Positions 54,811 through 63,555 of a stretch of 64,000 bases of DNA are shown piece by piece. The stretch's first letter is position 1; the number at the start of each line of letters is the position of its first letter. The stretch is from NCBI GenBank assembly GCA_900473805.1, contig UCMS01000011.1, positions 1-64,000 of the forward strand, read 5' to 3'. The DNA comes from Hyphomicrobiales bacterium (GTDB taxonomy: Bacteria > Pseudomonadota > Alphaproteobacteria > Rhizobiales > Rhizobiaceae). Position numbers and translations under genes: made by a program. The notes beneath the pieces were generated by a model. That model was given only the letters and a program-made list of their open reading frames with translations, was not told the origin of the DNA and searched no databases.

Positions 54811-55812
54811 TCATTGTCCGACAGCTTCACGGCTATTTTTTGCAACGTTCCTCGCCACCGCCTGCCGACGGCGATCTCGATAGGCGACAAATTGGGTATC
54901 AGCGATCACACCGACAAGGATCACGGCACCCATCACCGCAAAGTTGAGCGAGGACGGGATGCCGAGCAGGTTCACAAGGTTCTGAAGCACCTGCAGCAAA
55001 ACGACACCGAGCACAACACCGACGATAGACCCCTCCCCGCCGCGCAGCGAAAACCCACCCAGAACGGCGGCGGCAATGCCGTAAAGTTCATAGAAATTGC
55101 CGTGCGACGATGGCTGGACGGACTTCGTATACATCGCAAAGAATACTGCCGAGACGCCAGTCAGGAACATGCAGAGCATGTAGGCACACAGAATAACGCG
55201 CCGCGTATTGATCCCGGAATAGCGCGCCGCCTCTTCATTCTTGCCAACCGCCATCAGATGGCGTCCGAAAACCGTCCTGTGCAACAGGGCCCATGCCAGG
55301 ATGGCGAAGACGGCAAAGGCAATGACCGAATGCGGTATGCCCGCCGTGCGACCGACGAACAGATACTCCAGCATCGGCAGATCGGTCCCGAAGGTGAACC
55401 CGGCGGTCCCGTCCTTGGTGTAGAAGCGAGCGACGCCGCGATAGATCAGCAGTCCGCACAGCGTCACGACAAAAGGCTGCAGCTTCAGTCGGGTGATCAG
55501 CCAGCCATGCAGAAGACCGATCAGGACGGACAGTAGCATGACGATGATGAGCGCCACTGGCCAGGGCACGCCGTAGGAGGCAATCAGGTCAATGAAGATG
55601 ACCCCGAGCAGCGCGATGACCGAACCGATCGACAACTCGATCCCGGCCGTGACGATGACGAAAGCCTCTGCAATGGAGAACAGTCCGAACAGCCCAATCA
55701 GGTTGGCGGTGTTTGCAAGATTGATCGGGGAGAGGAAGCGCGGATTGACCGCAGCGACGATCGCCCCGACGGTCACCACGAGAACGGCAAGCCCGATGTC
55801 TTTCTTGTGCAT
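54811..55812 (-). CDS. Sugar ABC importer 1, permease (RbsC type)
   Basis: 333-residue inner-membrane permease with the family signature TAGIELSIGSVIALLGV (about residues 55-71) and about eight or more hydrophobic spans. The loop AVGKNEEAARYSGINTRRV is typical of ribose/xylose-type permeases. It follows the ATPase gene by 11 nt and is the last gene of importer 1. The sugar is not determined. Confidence 0.9.
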   Translation of the reverse strand: MHKKDIGLAVLVVTVGAIVAAVNPRFLSPINLANTANLIGLFGLFSIAEAFVIVTAGIELSIGSVIALLGVIFIDLIASYGVPWPVALIIVMLLSVLIGLLHGWLITRLKLQPFVVTLCGLLIYRGVARFYTKDGTAGFTFGTDLPMLEYLFVGRTAGIPHSVIAFAVFAILAWALLHRTVFGRHLMAVGKNEEAARYSGINTRRVILCAYMLCMFLTGVSAVFFAMYTKSVQPSSHGNFYELYGIAAAVLGGFSLRGGEGSIVGVVLGVVLLQVLQNLVNLLGIPSSLNFAVMGAVILVGVIADTQFVAYRDRRRQAVARNVAKNSREAVGQ

Positions 55813-55823
55813 GTGCCCTTCCT

Positions 55824-57323
55824 TTACTCGACGGCAAGCCGGAGAACGGCTTCCTCGCTGACATCTTCACGTTCCAGCACTCCGGCGATCACACCACGGC
55901 GCATGACCGCGACCCGTGTCGACACACCGATCACTTCCTCCATGTCGGAGGAGATCATGAGGATAGCGCACCCCTCCGCAGCCAACTCACGCATGAGACG
56001 GTAGACTTCGGCCTTGGCACCAACATCGATGCCGCGCGTGGGTTCATCAAGAATGATCAGCCGGGGTTCAAGTCCCAGCCATTTGGCCAACACCACCTTC
56101 TGCTGGTTGCCGCCCGAGAGTTCGCCGACCGGTCGATCCAGCCGCTTCGCCTTGATTGCCAGCCGCTCGCGAAATTCCTCCGCAATCCGACGCTCGGTCA
56201 CCTCGTCAACGAAACCGTGCTTGGCCAAAACCTCCAGCCTCGGCATCACGATATTCCCGCAGATCGAGAAGTCGAGAAACAGACCTTCCGTCTTCCTGTC
56301 CTCTGGCACGAGGCAGATACCAGCCCCGATCGCAGCCTGCACGGAACCCGGCTCGACCGTCTGCCCACCGATCTCCACCTGTCCGGCCACAACCGGGTCG
56401 ATACCGAACAAGGCGCGCGCAAGCTCGGTGCGACCCGCGCCGACCAATCCGGCCAACCCCAGAATTTCGCCGCTGCGGATGACGAGATCGACGGTCGCGT
56501 CCGGATAGGTCGCGGTCCGGAGGCCAACCGTCTGCAGCACGATCGCCCCACCCTCGCGATCCGGTGGCACATAGAACTGCTTGACGTCGCGTCCGATCAT
56601 CAGCCGCACCATCGCATCCTTGCTGATGGCGTCACGCGGCAGTTCTCCGGCATTGCGACCGTCCCTGAGGCCGACGACCCGATCCGCCACCTCAGCCACT
56701 TCCGCCAGCCGATGGGTAATGAACAGGATGGCGACCCCCTCGTCGCGAAGCCGCCGGATGACTGCGAGCAATCGCTGTGTTTCCGAAAGCGTAAGGCTTG
56801 ATGTTGGCTCGTCGAGAATGAGCAGACGCACATTGATCGACAACGCCTTGGCGATTTCCAGCAATTGTTGATCCGCGAGAGACAATCCGGACACGGCCGT
56901 AGAGGCGGTAAAACGTGCGCCGAGCATGTCCAGCAGCGGGCGAACTCGGTCTTCCATTGCCTTGCGGTCGATGAAGCCGAAGGGACCGCTATGGATCTCA
57001 CGCCCCAGCAGGATATTGCCGGCAACGTCCAGATTGGCGAAAGGATTGAGTTCCTGGTGAACGAAGGCGATGCCATGCGAGACCGCCGCCGCCGGCGCCA
57101 TCTCGGTCACGGGGACGCCATCGATGACAATGTGCCCCTCGTCGGGCGCGATGGTACCGCCAAGCACCTTCATCAGGGTCGACTTGCCTGCCCCGTTTTC
57201 GCCGATCAGTCCGACGACCTCCCCTCCGCGGATGGACAGGGATACACCGTTCAGCGCAACAGCGCTTGGATAGACCTTGGTGATCCCGACGAGGTCGAGA
57301 GCGATAGGGGTATCGGGGGACAT
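55824..57323 (-). CDS. Sugar ABC importer 1, ATPase (RbsA type)
   Basis: 499-residue double ABC ATPase. The first domain has Walker A GENGAGKST (about 41-49) and Walker B LLILDEPTSSL; the second has the shortened LVGAGRTE, the LSGGNQQKV signature and LIILDEPTRGID. The start at 57323 has GAGGAG 8 nt upstream, and longer in-frame sequence upstream is not ABC-like. It is separated from its binding-protein gene by a gap holding a perfect 13-bp stem-loop. Confidence 0.92.
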   Translation of the reverse strand: MSPDTPIALDLVGITKVYPSAVALNGVSLSIRGGEVVGLIGENGAGKSTLMKVLGGTIAPDEGHIVIDGVPVTEMAPAAAVSHGIAFVHQELNPFANLDVAGNILLGREIHSGPFGFIDRKAMEDRVRPLLDMLGARFTASTAVSGLSLADQQLLEIAKALSINVRLLILDEPTSSLTLSETQRLLAVIRRLRDEGVAILFITHRLAEVAEVADRVVGLRDGRNAGELPRDAISKDAMVRLMIGRDVKQFYVPPDREGGAIVLQTVGLRTATYPDATVDLVIRSGEILGLAGLVGAGRTELARALFGIDPVVAGQVEIGGQTVEPGSVQAAIGAGICLVPEDRKTEGLFLDFSICGNIVMPRLEVLAKHGFVDEVTERRIAEEFRERLAIKAKRLDRPVGELSGGNQQKVVLAKWLGLEPRLIILDEPTRGIDVGAKAEVYRLMRELAAEGCAILMISSDMEEVIGVSTRVAVMRRGVIAGVLEREDVSEEAVLRLAVE

Positions 57324-57351
57324 TCGTGATGCTCCTCGGCAGCAGAACACT

Positions 57352-57382
57352 GGTCTGCGCGGACACGTGGTCCGCGCAGACC
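57352..57382 (-). other. Perfect 13-bp stem-loop between binding-protein and ATPase genes
   Basis: GGTCTGCGCGGAC (57352-57364) and GTCCGCGCAGACC (57370-57382) pair without mismatch around a 5-nt loop. Placement after the binding-protein gene and before the ATPase repeats the arrangement at 7762-7791. Likely an mRNA-stability or partial-termination element setting unequal protein levels. Confidence 0.75.
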
Positions 57383-57403
57383 GCGGGTATCGACGGCACC
57401 GGA

Positions 57404-58351
57404 TCAGCCGCCGATACGCTCCTTGAGCTGCTTTTCGAAGGCATCGACATTGGCCTTGTCGATCACCTGCGTCGGCACGATGATCAGCCCGTCGGCAGGA
57501 ACCTGCGACTTGTCGCCTTTCACATAAGCCGCCATCAGCTTCATGCCTTGATAGCCCCACTGATAGGGATCCTGGACGACCGTTCCGGCAAAGCTGCCCT
57601 CACGGACTGCACCAAGGGTGATCGGGTCTTCGTCAAAGGCGATAACGGTGATCGCGCCGAGTTTGCCCGCCGCCTGGAGCGCTTCGTAGATCTTCGGCGG
57701 ATTATAGGAATAGAAGCCGACCATGCAGTCGATGTCCGGGTTCGCGGCCAGCACGTCGTCGACATTCGAGCGCGCGCGGGCAAAGTCCACATCATCGCCG
57801 CGCACGTCGACGAGTTCGATACCCTTGCCGTCGACAGCCTGCCGGAAGCCGTCGATGCGCTCCTTGGCATTGTCGGCACCGAGGAAACCGACGAAGCCCA
57901 TGCACTTGCCTCCCTTAGGCAGCGCCTTCACGGCGATTTCGCCGGCCTGGATGCCCGCTTTGGTGTTGGAGGAACCGAGATAGGCAATGCGCTTCGACTG
58001 TGGTGCATCGCTGTCCGTCGTGAACAGCGGGATCTGCGCGGCGATTTTGTTGAACGCATCAACCGAATTCTTCGGATCGACCGACGAAATCATGATCGCA
58101 TCGGTGCCGGCGGCCACCAGATCGTCCATCAGCGCGTTTTGCAGCGCTGCGGTCCCTTGAGCCGGGTAGCGGAACTGCAGCTCGAAATCGGGGAGCTCCG
58201 CCTGCGCCGCCTTGACGCCGGCTTCCGCCAATTTCCAGAAGTCGGAAGCTGCGTTCACGACGAAAGCGAGTGCCTGTTTCTCCTGCGCCAAAACCGGCGA
58301 CGCCGCGAGTGTGAGAGCGGCCGCAAGAGCCGTGATCGATAGTCTCTTCAT
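57404..58351 (-). CDS. Sugar ABC importer 1, binding protein (RbsB type)
   Basis: 315-residue periplasmic sugar-binding protein with a signal peptide at residues 1-22 (ITALAAALTLAASPVLA). Family segments are FVVNAASDFWKLAEAGVKAA, DDLVAAGTDAIMISSVDP, IPLFTTDSDAP, YLGSSNTKAG and VIAFDEDPITLGAVREGSFAGTVVQDPYQWGYQGMKL. The ATG at 58351 follows GAGGATA. It belongs with the ATPase and permease that follow; a hexose, pentose or polyol is likely. Confidence 0.9.
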   Translation of the reverse strand: MKRLSITALAAALTLAASPVLAQEKQALAFVVNAASDFWKLAEAGVKAAQAELPDFELQFRYPAQGTAALQNALMDDLVAAGTDAIMISSVDPKNSVDAFNKIAAQIPLFTTDSDAPQSKRIAYLGSSNTKAGIQAGEIAVKALPKGGKCMGFVGFLGADNAKERIDGFRQAVDGKGIELVDVRGDDVDFARARSNVDDVLAANPDIDCMVGFYSYNPPKIYEALQAAGKLGAITVIAFDEDPITLGAVREGSFAGTVVQDPYQWGYQGMKLMAAYVKGDKSQVPADGLIIVPTQVIDKANVDAFEKQLKERIGG

Positions 58352-58400
58352 CTTATCCTCCCGCAACCCTCTCCACGGGCTGCCATCATGTTGAACGGCA

Positions 58401-58436
58401 GCATGCGGGACGGCCCCTCCCGGACCGTCCGCATGC
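58401..58436 (-). other. Stem-loop between the two sugar binding-protein genes
   Basis: GCATGCGG (58401-58408) and CCGCATGC (58429-58436) pair perfectly, with further pairing of GACGG to CCGTC inside after a bulge. It lies between the stop of the binding-protein gene at 58478 and the start of the one at 57404, the third such element after a binding-protein gene in this window. Confidence 0.6.
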
Positions 58437-58477
58437 CGATTGAATGGCTCGGAGAGCATGGCTCCCAAGCCGTCACA

Positions 58478-59470
58478 TCAGTTGTCCTTGCAGAAGCCCG
58501 GGTCTTCCGTGTTGCAGACGTCGAGACCGGTAAACAACGGGTCATCGACCTTCTCGCCCTTTATGAGCTGGATCATCACGTCGGGCGCCTTGTAGCCCAT
58601 TTCGAACGGCCGCTGGCCAACCTGGGCATGGCTACGGCCCTCCCGGAAGGCCTGCGTCTGCGGTGGCAGGGTATCGCCGGCAACAATGATCAGGTCCTTG
58701 GACTTGAGTTTGTCCATCACCTGATCGGTCACCTGCGTATAGGCCTGCGGCGCAAACTGTGCCCAGCCGCCGATCAGGATGAAGGCGTCGAGATCCGGAT
58801 GCGCGGTAAACACGTCCGACATCTGCTGGTTGGCGAGATCGGCCTGGTCGTTCGTATAGACCGGGCAGCCCTCGATCTCCGTCCAGCCGTTCTGGCCGGT
58901 CAGACGCTCGACATCCTTCGCACCCGCGATGGTGTCGCGGAAACCCTGGGCGCGAGCATTGATGTTGGCCGCTGCGACGTTGCCGAGCTGCAGGCAGACG
59001 GAGCCACCCTCTGCTTTCAACTTCTTCGCCTCTTCTGCCATCTTGACGCCCATCAGATAGTTGTCCGTACCCAGATAGGTCTTGCGCAGGTCATGGTCCT
59101 TTTCGAGAAAATCAGCGTCGACGGTCATGACCGGAACGGATGGCGCGATCTCGCGGACGCGGTTTGCCATGGCCGGCGCATTCGACGGCGAGATGGCGAT
59201 CGCCGCCACGCCGCGGCTCAAGAGATCGTCGACGATCTGCACTTCGCCCGCCTCGTCGGCCGAAGATGCCGGGCCCGTATAGAGGCATTCGTATTCGCTG
59301 TCGGGGTTTTCAGAGAGCCACTTCTTGCAGCCCAAATTGATCTGCTCGAAGAACGGGTTGTCGAGACCCTTGACGACGATCGCCAGCGTCTTCTTTCCTT
59401 CGGCAGCGCTTTCCCCGGCCAGCGCCATGAGAACAGGTATTGCAGTGAATGCCAGATAACGCATTTTCAT
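58478..59470 (-). CDS. Sugar ABC importer 2, binding protein (RbsB type)
   Basis: 330-residue periplasmic binding protein; signal peptide about residues 1-23 (YLAFTAIPVLMALAGESAAE). Core segments are LAIVVKGLDNPFFEQINLGCKKW, DDLLSRGVAAIAISPSNAPAM, VPVMTVDADF and FILIGGWAQFAPQAY. It has several cysteines (two in the first domain, two near the end), unusual for the family and suggestive of disulfides. It is only distantly like the protein at 57404. The divergent ATPase-permease pair at 60651 lacks a binding protein, so this one probably serves that pair. Confidence 0.86.
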   Translation of the reverse strand: MKMRYLAFTAIPVLMALAGESAAEGKKTLAIVVKGLDNPFFEQINLGCKKWLSENPDSEYECLYTGPASSADEAGEVQIVDDLLSRGVAAIAISPSNAPAMANRVREIAPSVPVMTVDADFLEKDHDLRKTYLGTDNYLMGVKMAEEAKKLKAEGGSVCLQLGNVAAANINARAQGFRDTIAGAKDVERLTGQNGWTEIEGCPVYTNDQADLANQQMSDVFTAHPDLDAFILIGGWAQFAPQAYTQVTDQVMDKLKSKDLIIVAGDTLPPQTQAFREGRSHAQVGQRPFEMGYKAPDVMIQLIKGEKVDDPLFTGLDVCNTEDPGFCKDN

Positions 59471-59512
59471 TGCTCTTCTCCTCCTCCAAATTGCCGGCGA
59501 AAGCCCTCCTGC

Positions 59513-60493
59513 TCAGCCGGGATACCAGACGATGCGCGGATCATCTGCCGCGCGCCGATAATTCCAGGCTCGCTCCACGAGCGCGTCGAGATCGACCTCG
59601 GGCCTCCACCCGAGGATTTTCCGCGCCTTGGAATTGTCGAGCCAGTTGCTGTGGAACGGCGTATCGATCTCGGCCGGCTTTAGACCGGCGACAGCCCTCA
59701 TTCGCTCAGAAAGGCGGCCGTAATCGACGGGCTCGTCCATGGCGATGTTGAACAGCTGACCGAAGGCCCGAGGATTGTCGATCGAGGACAAGATTGCCCG
59801 CACGAGATCGTCCACATGAATGAAGCTGCGCTTCAAATATCCGCCACGCGCATCGCGCATGACCGGAAAGTACCCGCCCTTGCTAAGCTCTTCGTGCCGC
59901 CGCGGACCGACCAAGCTCGACCACGGCGGTCCACCAAACTGCTCCTCTCCAAGCGCAAAAGCATGACGGAAATCGTCTTTTTCCATGATCCAAGGTGCGC
60001 GGAGTGTTGTCCATTTGAGACCGGACTGGATGCCGACCTGTTCGATCATCACCTCTTCGAGAACCTTCGTCAGGGCGTAGACGCCGGGATAGGCGCGAAG
60101 CGGCGACTGCTCGGTGATCGGCTCCGGATAATCCTGAAAGATGTGCCCAACGACGCAATCGCCACTCAACAGGATGAACTGCCTGGCGTCATCAAGCCGA
60201 CAGAAGCGATCGAGCAGCAGATAAAGCCCCTTCAGCGCCACGTCGATCGCCTGCTCCGGTGTCTCCTTGACCGCAGCCAGATGCAGGACATGCGTCACGC
60301 CGCTGAGCGCAGCCGACACCACTTCGGGATCCGCCACCGACCCCTTGACCACCGAAAGCCGTTCCCGTGGCTCGATCACCCGGTTGTTACACAGGGCCAC
60401 GACGCTCCAACCCGCAAAGCGCGGGTCTTGCAGGAAGGCGGGCAGAAAGGCCTGCCCCACCTTTCCGGTGGCGCCCGTAACAAGCAACCTCAT
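59513..60493 (-). CDS. NAD-dependent epimerase/dehydratase (extended SDR)
   Basis: 326-residue extended short-chain dehydrogenase. The nucleotide-binding GATGKVG is at residues 7-13. VTHVLHLAAVKETPEQAIDVALKG, the catalytic YALTK (YxxxK) and RSFIHVDDLVRAIL follow the sugar-epimerase/uronate-dehydrogenase pattern. There is no signal peptide. GGGAGG precedes the ATG at 60493. First gene of the minus-strand block with both binding proteins and importer 1. It may oxidise or epimerise the imported sugar. Confidence 0.84.
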   Translation of the reverse strand: MRLLVTGATGKVGQAFLPAFLQDPRFAGWSVVALCNNRVIEPRERLSVVKGSVADPEVVSAALSGVTHVLHLAAVKETPEQAIDVALKGLYLLLDRFCRLDDARQFILLSGDCVVGHIFQDYPEPITEQSPLRAYPGVYALTKVLEEVMIEQVGIQSGLKWTTLRAPWIMEKDDFRHAFALGEEQFGGPPWSSLVGPRRHEELSKGGYFPVMRDARGGYLKRSFIHVDDLVRAILSSIDNPRAFGQLFNIAMDEPVDYGRLSERMRAVAGLKPAEIDTPFHSNWLDNSKARKILGWRPEVDLDALVERAWNYRRAADDPRIVWYPG

Positions 60494-60533
60494 TCCACGC
60501 CTCCCTGGCTCCCTCATTCCCTGGTTGCTGGAA

Positions 60534-60556
60534 TTAATATTTAGTAATAATATTAA
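60534..60556. promoter_or_regulatory. AT-rich inverted repeat in the divergent promoter
   Basis: TTAATATT (60534-60541) and AATATTAA (60549-60556) are perfect 8-bp arms with a 7-nt spacer, 41 nt upstream of the epimerase gene and 95 nt upstream of the ATPase gene on the other strand. The shape fits a winged-helix or ROK-type operator more than a classical LacI site; the regulators at 62434 and 63556 are the local candidates. Confidence 0.55.
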
Positions 60557-60650
60557 GTCAAGCATCATTAATATCATGCCTGTCGTTGACCACCCGGGAG
60601 GCAAGCGGCATTCTGATGCGGGAGGAGAACACGATGGGGGAGGAACACGC

Positions 60651-61391
60651 GTGTCGCGTCTCACTTTGCATGGAATTTCAAAAAGTTACGGCGCCATCCA
60701 GGCCTTGTCTTCGGTCGCCTTGTCGATCGAACCGGGGGAGGTTCTGGGTTTGATGGGAGACAATGGCGCTGGCAAGAGCACGCTTGTGAAGATCATCGCC
60801 GGCAACTTTCCGCCCACCACCGGGGAGATCATGATCGACGGAAAACCAGTGAGCTTCTACAACCCGCGCGATGCTCAGAAGGAAGGGATAGAGGTCGTCT
60901 ATCAAGACCTCGCGCTGTGCGACAACCTCTCGGCCGCCTCCAATGTCTTCCTGGGGCGCGAGGCGACGAAACGGCTGGGACCCTTTCGATACGTCGACTA
61001 TGGCCACATGAACAGGGTCGCTGCAGACCTGTTCCGACAACTCAAATCCGAAACCCGCCCGCGCGATCTGGTGCGACGCATGTCCGGCGGCCAAAGACAG
61101 GCCGTAGCGATCGCGCGCACCCTCCTCTCAAAGCCCAAGATCGTCATGATGGACGAACCGACGGCAGCGATCTCCGTGCGCCAGGTGGCGGAAGTGCTGG
61201 ATGTCATTCGGCGACTTCGCGATCAGGGCATCAGCGTGATTCTGATCAGCCACCGCATGCCCGATGTCTTCGGCGTTTCCGATCGCATCGCCGTTCTGCG
61301 TCGGGGCGAACTCGTGGCAAACAAGAAAGCAGCCCAATCCTCGCCCGAGGAAGTGACCGGACTGATCACCGGCGCAATAGAAACCGCGTGA
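60651..61391 (+). CDS. Sugar ABC importer 2, single-domain ATPase
   Basis: 246-residue ATPase with one ABC domain, unlike the double-domain RbsA type elsewhere in the window. Walker A GDNGAGKST is at about 35-43, signature MSGGQRQAVAIARTLL, Walker B IVMMDEPTAAIS with Ala in place of the usual Ser/Leu before the D-loop-like SVRQ. It must act as a homodimer, as in FrcA-type systems. The GTG at 60651 follows GGGGGAGGA; an ATG at 60576 is in frame but without a ribosome site. Confidence 0.86.
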   Translation: MSRLTLHGISKSYGAIQALSSVALSIEPGEVLGLMGDNGAGKSTLVKIIAGNFPPTTGEIMIDGKPVSFYNPRDAQKEGIEVVYQDLALCDNLSAASNVFLGREATKRLGPFRYVDYGHMNRVAADLFRQLKSETRPRDLVRRMSGGQRQAVAIARTLLSKPKIVMMDEPTAAISVRQVAEVLDVIRRLRDQGISVILISHRMPDVFGVSDRIAVLRRGELVANKKAAQSSPEEVTGLITGAIETA

Positions 61392-61407
61392 GGAGAGGAT
61401 AAAAACG

Positions 61408-62397
61408 ATGACCACTCTGGAAGACGTCATTTCGAGAAGCGAACACAGGAACTGGCTGTCGCGTGTCGCGAGCCTCCAACTGTTCTGGGTTTTTCTCGCC
61501 GCCATCCTCGCCTGTCTTGCCTTGACATTCCTGACAGACGCCTTTGCCAGCGAGCGCAATCTGTTCAACGTCGCGCGTAACTTCGCTTTCGTCGGCATCA
61601 TCGCCATCGGCATGACGGCCGTCATCGCCTCTGGCGGGATCGATCTTTCAGTAGGATCATCGGTCGTGCTGAGTGCCATGGTCATCAGCGTCACGATGGC
61701 GGAAGGCGCCCCCTTCCTGCCGGCAGCTTTGATGGCCCTGGGTGCGGCCCTTCTCGTCGGATTGCTGAACGGCGTGCTGGTCGCTTATGCCGGCATGCCA
61801 CCCTTCGTCGTGACACTCGGAACGCTCTCGGCCGCGCGTTCGCTCGCCATGGTGCTCTCCGACAACAAGATGATCTGGGACTTTGGCCCCGACCACAACA
61901 TCCTGATCTGGGTCGGGGGCGGATCCACGTTCGGCATACCGCACCCCCTGTACGTCCTCGCCGCAATGACGATTATAATGTCACTCGCCTTCAAGTGGAC
62001 GCGCTGGGGCCAACACCTCTTCGCCATCGGCAGCAGCGAGAACGCGGCTCTGCTGACCGGCATCCCGGTGCGGCGCATGAAGGTCAGCATCTATATGTTC
62101 TCGGCATTCACCGCAGGCCTTGCCGGCATACTGATGGCCGGCTGGCTTGGCAGTGTGACGACCAATCTCGGCCAGGCCATGGAACTGACGGTAATTGCGG
62201 CCGCGGTCATCGGCGGGGCAAACCTGGCGGGCGGAGAAGGCAACGCGCTGGGCGCCGTCGTCGGCGCACTGTTGATAGAAGTGATCCGCAACTCCCTGAT
62301 CCTGCTAGGCATCTCGACATTCTGGCAAGGAATGTTCATAGGTACGTTCATTGTGGTTGCTGTCGCGTTCGACCGGATCAGGCATTTCAGGTCCTGA
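61408..62397 (+). CDS. Sugar ABC importer 2, permease (RbsC type)
   Basis: 329-residue inner-membrane permease with the family signature SGGIDLSVGSSVVLSAMVI (about 72-90), the loop AIGSSENAALLTGIPVRRM, and multiple hydrophobic spans ending in TFIVVAVAFDRIRHF. It starts 16 nt after the ATPase with GGAGAGG upstream. Its binding protein is most likely the one at 58478 on the opposite strand. Confidence 0.9.
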   Translation: MTTLEDVISRSEHRNWLSRVASLQLFWVFLAAILACLALTFLTDAFASERNLFNVARNFAFVGIIAIGMTAVIASGGIDLSVGSSVVLSAMVISVTMAEGAPFLPAALMALGAALLVGLLNGVLVAYAGMPPFVVTLGTLSAARSLAMVLSDNKMIWDFGPDHNILIWVGGGSTFGIPHPLYVLAAMTIIMSLAFKWTRWGQHLFAIGSSENAALLTGIPVRRMKVSIYMFSAFTAGLAGILMAGWLGSVTTNLGQAMELTVIAAAVIGGANLAGGEGNALGAVVGALLIEVIRNSLILLGISTFWQGMFIGTFIVVAVAFDRIRHFRS

Positions 62398-62433
62398 CAT
62401 CCGTTCCGACCTGCGGCAAACACGGTGTTCGTC

Positions 62434-63444
62434 ATGGAGAATGCCTTGAAACCGACGATGATGGATGTAGCGGCACTGGCGCGCGTTTCGCAGGCGACCG
62501 TGTCGCTCATTCTGAACGGCAGTTCCGGGGCCCGCTTCAGCGAAGCCACCCGAAAACGCGTCTTCGACGCCGCTGAACAGCTCGGCTACCGACTGTCCAA
62601 CAAATCGGCGGCGCCCGCCAACACGGGCAGCCGGGTCATCGTCTTCGTCGTCGATGAACTGACCACCGACCCCTGGATGGCCATGGCGTTTGAAGGCGCG
62701 CGCGAAAAGGCGCTGGAGCTGGGAATCATCGTCACCCTCGGCGTCTTCCGCAAGGGCGAGGATCCGGATGGCGGCATCTTCTCCGTCTGCGACGGACAGG
62801 TGCTGGTCGGCTATATCTTCGGCACGATTTTGACCCGCAAGATCGAGCCGCCCGAACCGTTGTTCCGCGCCCCGTCGGTGCTCGTCAACTGCTACGACCA
62901 GCAGCGCCGGCTGGCATCGATTCTCCCCGGCGACGTTGCCGGCGGCCGGGCTGCGACCGAACGGCTGATTGCCGCCGGTCGCAAGCGCATTGCCCTCATC
63001 AACGGGCAGGAAGGCCTGGACAATCCACGCGACCGGTTGCGCGGCTACAAGCAGGCGCTGGCCAGCAACGACATCACCTACGACCCCGATCTCGTTCACT
63101 ACGGCAACTGGGAGCCCTCTTCCGGCTACGAGAAGACCCATGCCCTGATGAAATTGCCAGCCCCCCCGGATGGCATCTTCTGCGCCAACGATCTCATGGC
63201 GCTCGGCTGCATCGATGCGTTGAAGGAACTGGGCAAGACCGTCCCAGGCGACGTCTCCGTCGTCGGCTTCGACAACCGCGACATCGCCCAGTTCACCATG
63301 CCGCCGCTGACCACGTTCCATCTACCGATGTTCGAGATGGGCGCCATGGCCGTCGAGGTGATTTCCGACATCACCGGGGGCCTCAACAGCTCGCACGACC
63401 AGTTGAAGGTCGAATGTCTGCTGGTCGAGCGAGAATCGGTCTGA
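62434..63444 (+). CDS. LacI family regulator
   Basis: 336 residues. The N-terminal HTH and hinge (about 8-55: TMMDVAALARVSQATVSLILNGSSGARFSEATRKRVFDAAEQLGY) join a periplasmic-binding-like effector domain (VIVFVVDELTTDPWMAMAFEGAREKA, GIFCANDLMALGCIDALKELG, PGDVSVVGFDNRDIAQFTMPPLTT). It probably responds to the sugar handled by the surrounding importers. An in-frame GTG 9 nt upstream is an alternative start; neither has a clear ribosome site. Confidence 0.88.
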   Translation: MENALKPTMMDVAALARVSQATVSLILNGSSGARFSEATRKRVFDAAEQLGYRLSNKSAAPANTGSRVIVFVVDELTTDPWMAMAFEGAREKALELGIIVTLGVFRKGEDPDGGIFSVCDGQVLVGYIFGTILTRKIEPPEPLFRAPSVLVNCYDQQRRLASILPGDVAGGRAATERLIAAGRKRIALINGQEGLDNPRDRLRGYKQALASNDITYDPDLVHYGNWEPSSGYEKTHALMKLPAPPDGIFCANDLMALGCIDALKELGKTVPGDVSVVGFDNRDIAQFTMPPLTTFHLPMFEMGAMAVEVISDITGGLNSSHDQLKVECLLVERESV

Positions 63445-63555
63445 AGTCTAGGGCGCTGGCGGCCCCTCCTCATGCATTCCTGTCCTGCCACCATAACGCC
63501 CCGTTGATCAAACCCGAATTCCTGATATAGATCCATGATCACGGGGAGGATCGAT

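Noticed and set aside
60534..60556. AT-rich inverted repeat considered as a transposon end or recombination site
   Set aside because: No transposase, target-site duplication or second copy was seen; its position in a divergent promoter fits an operator better.
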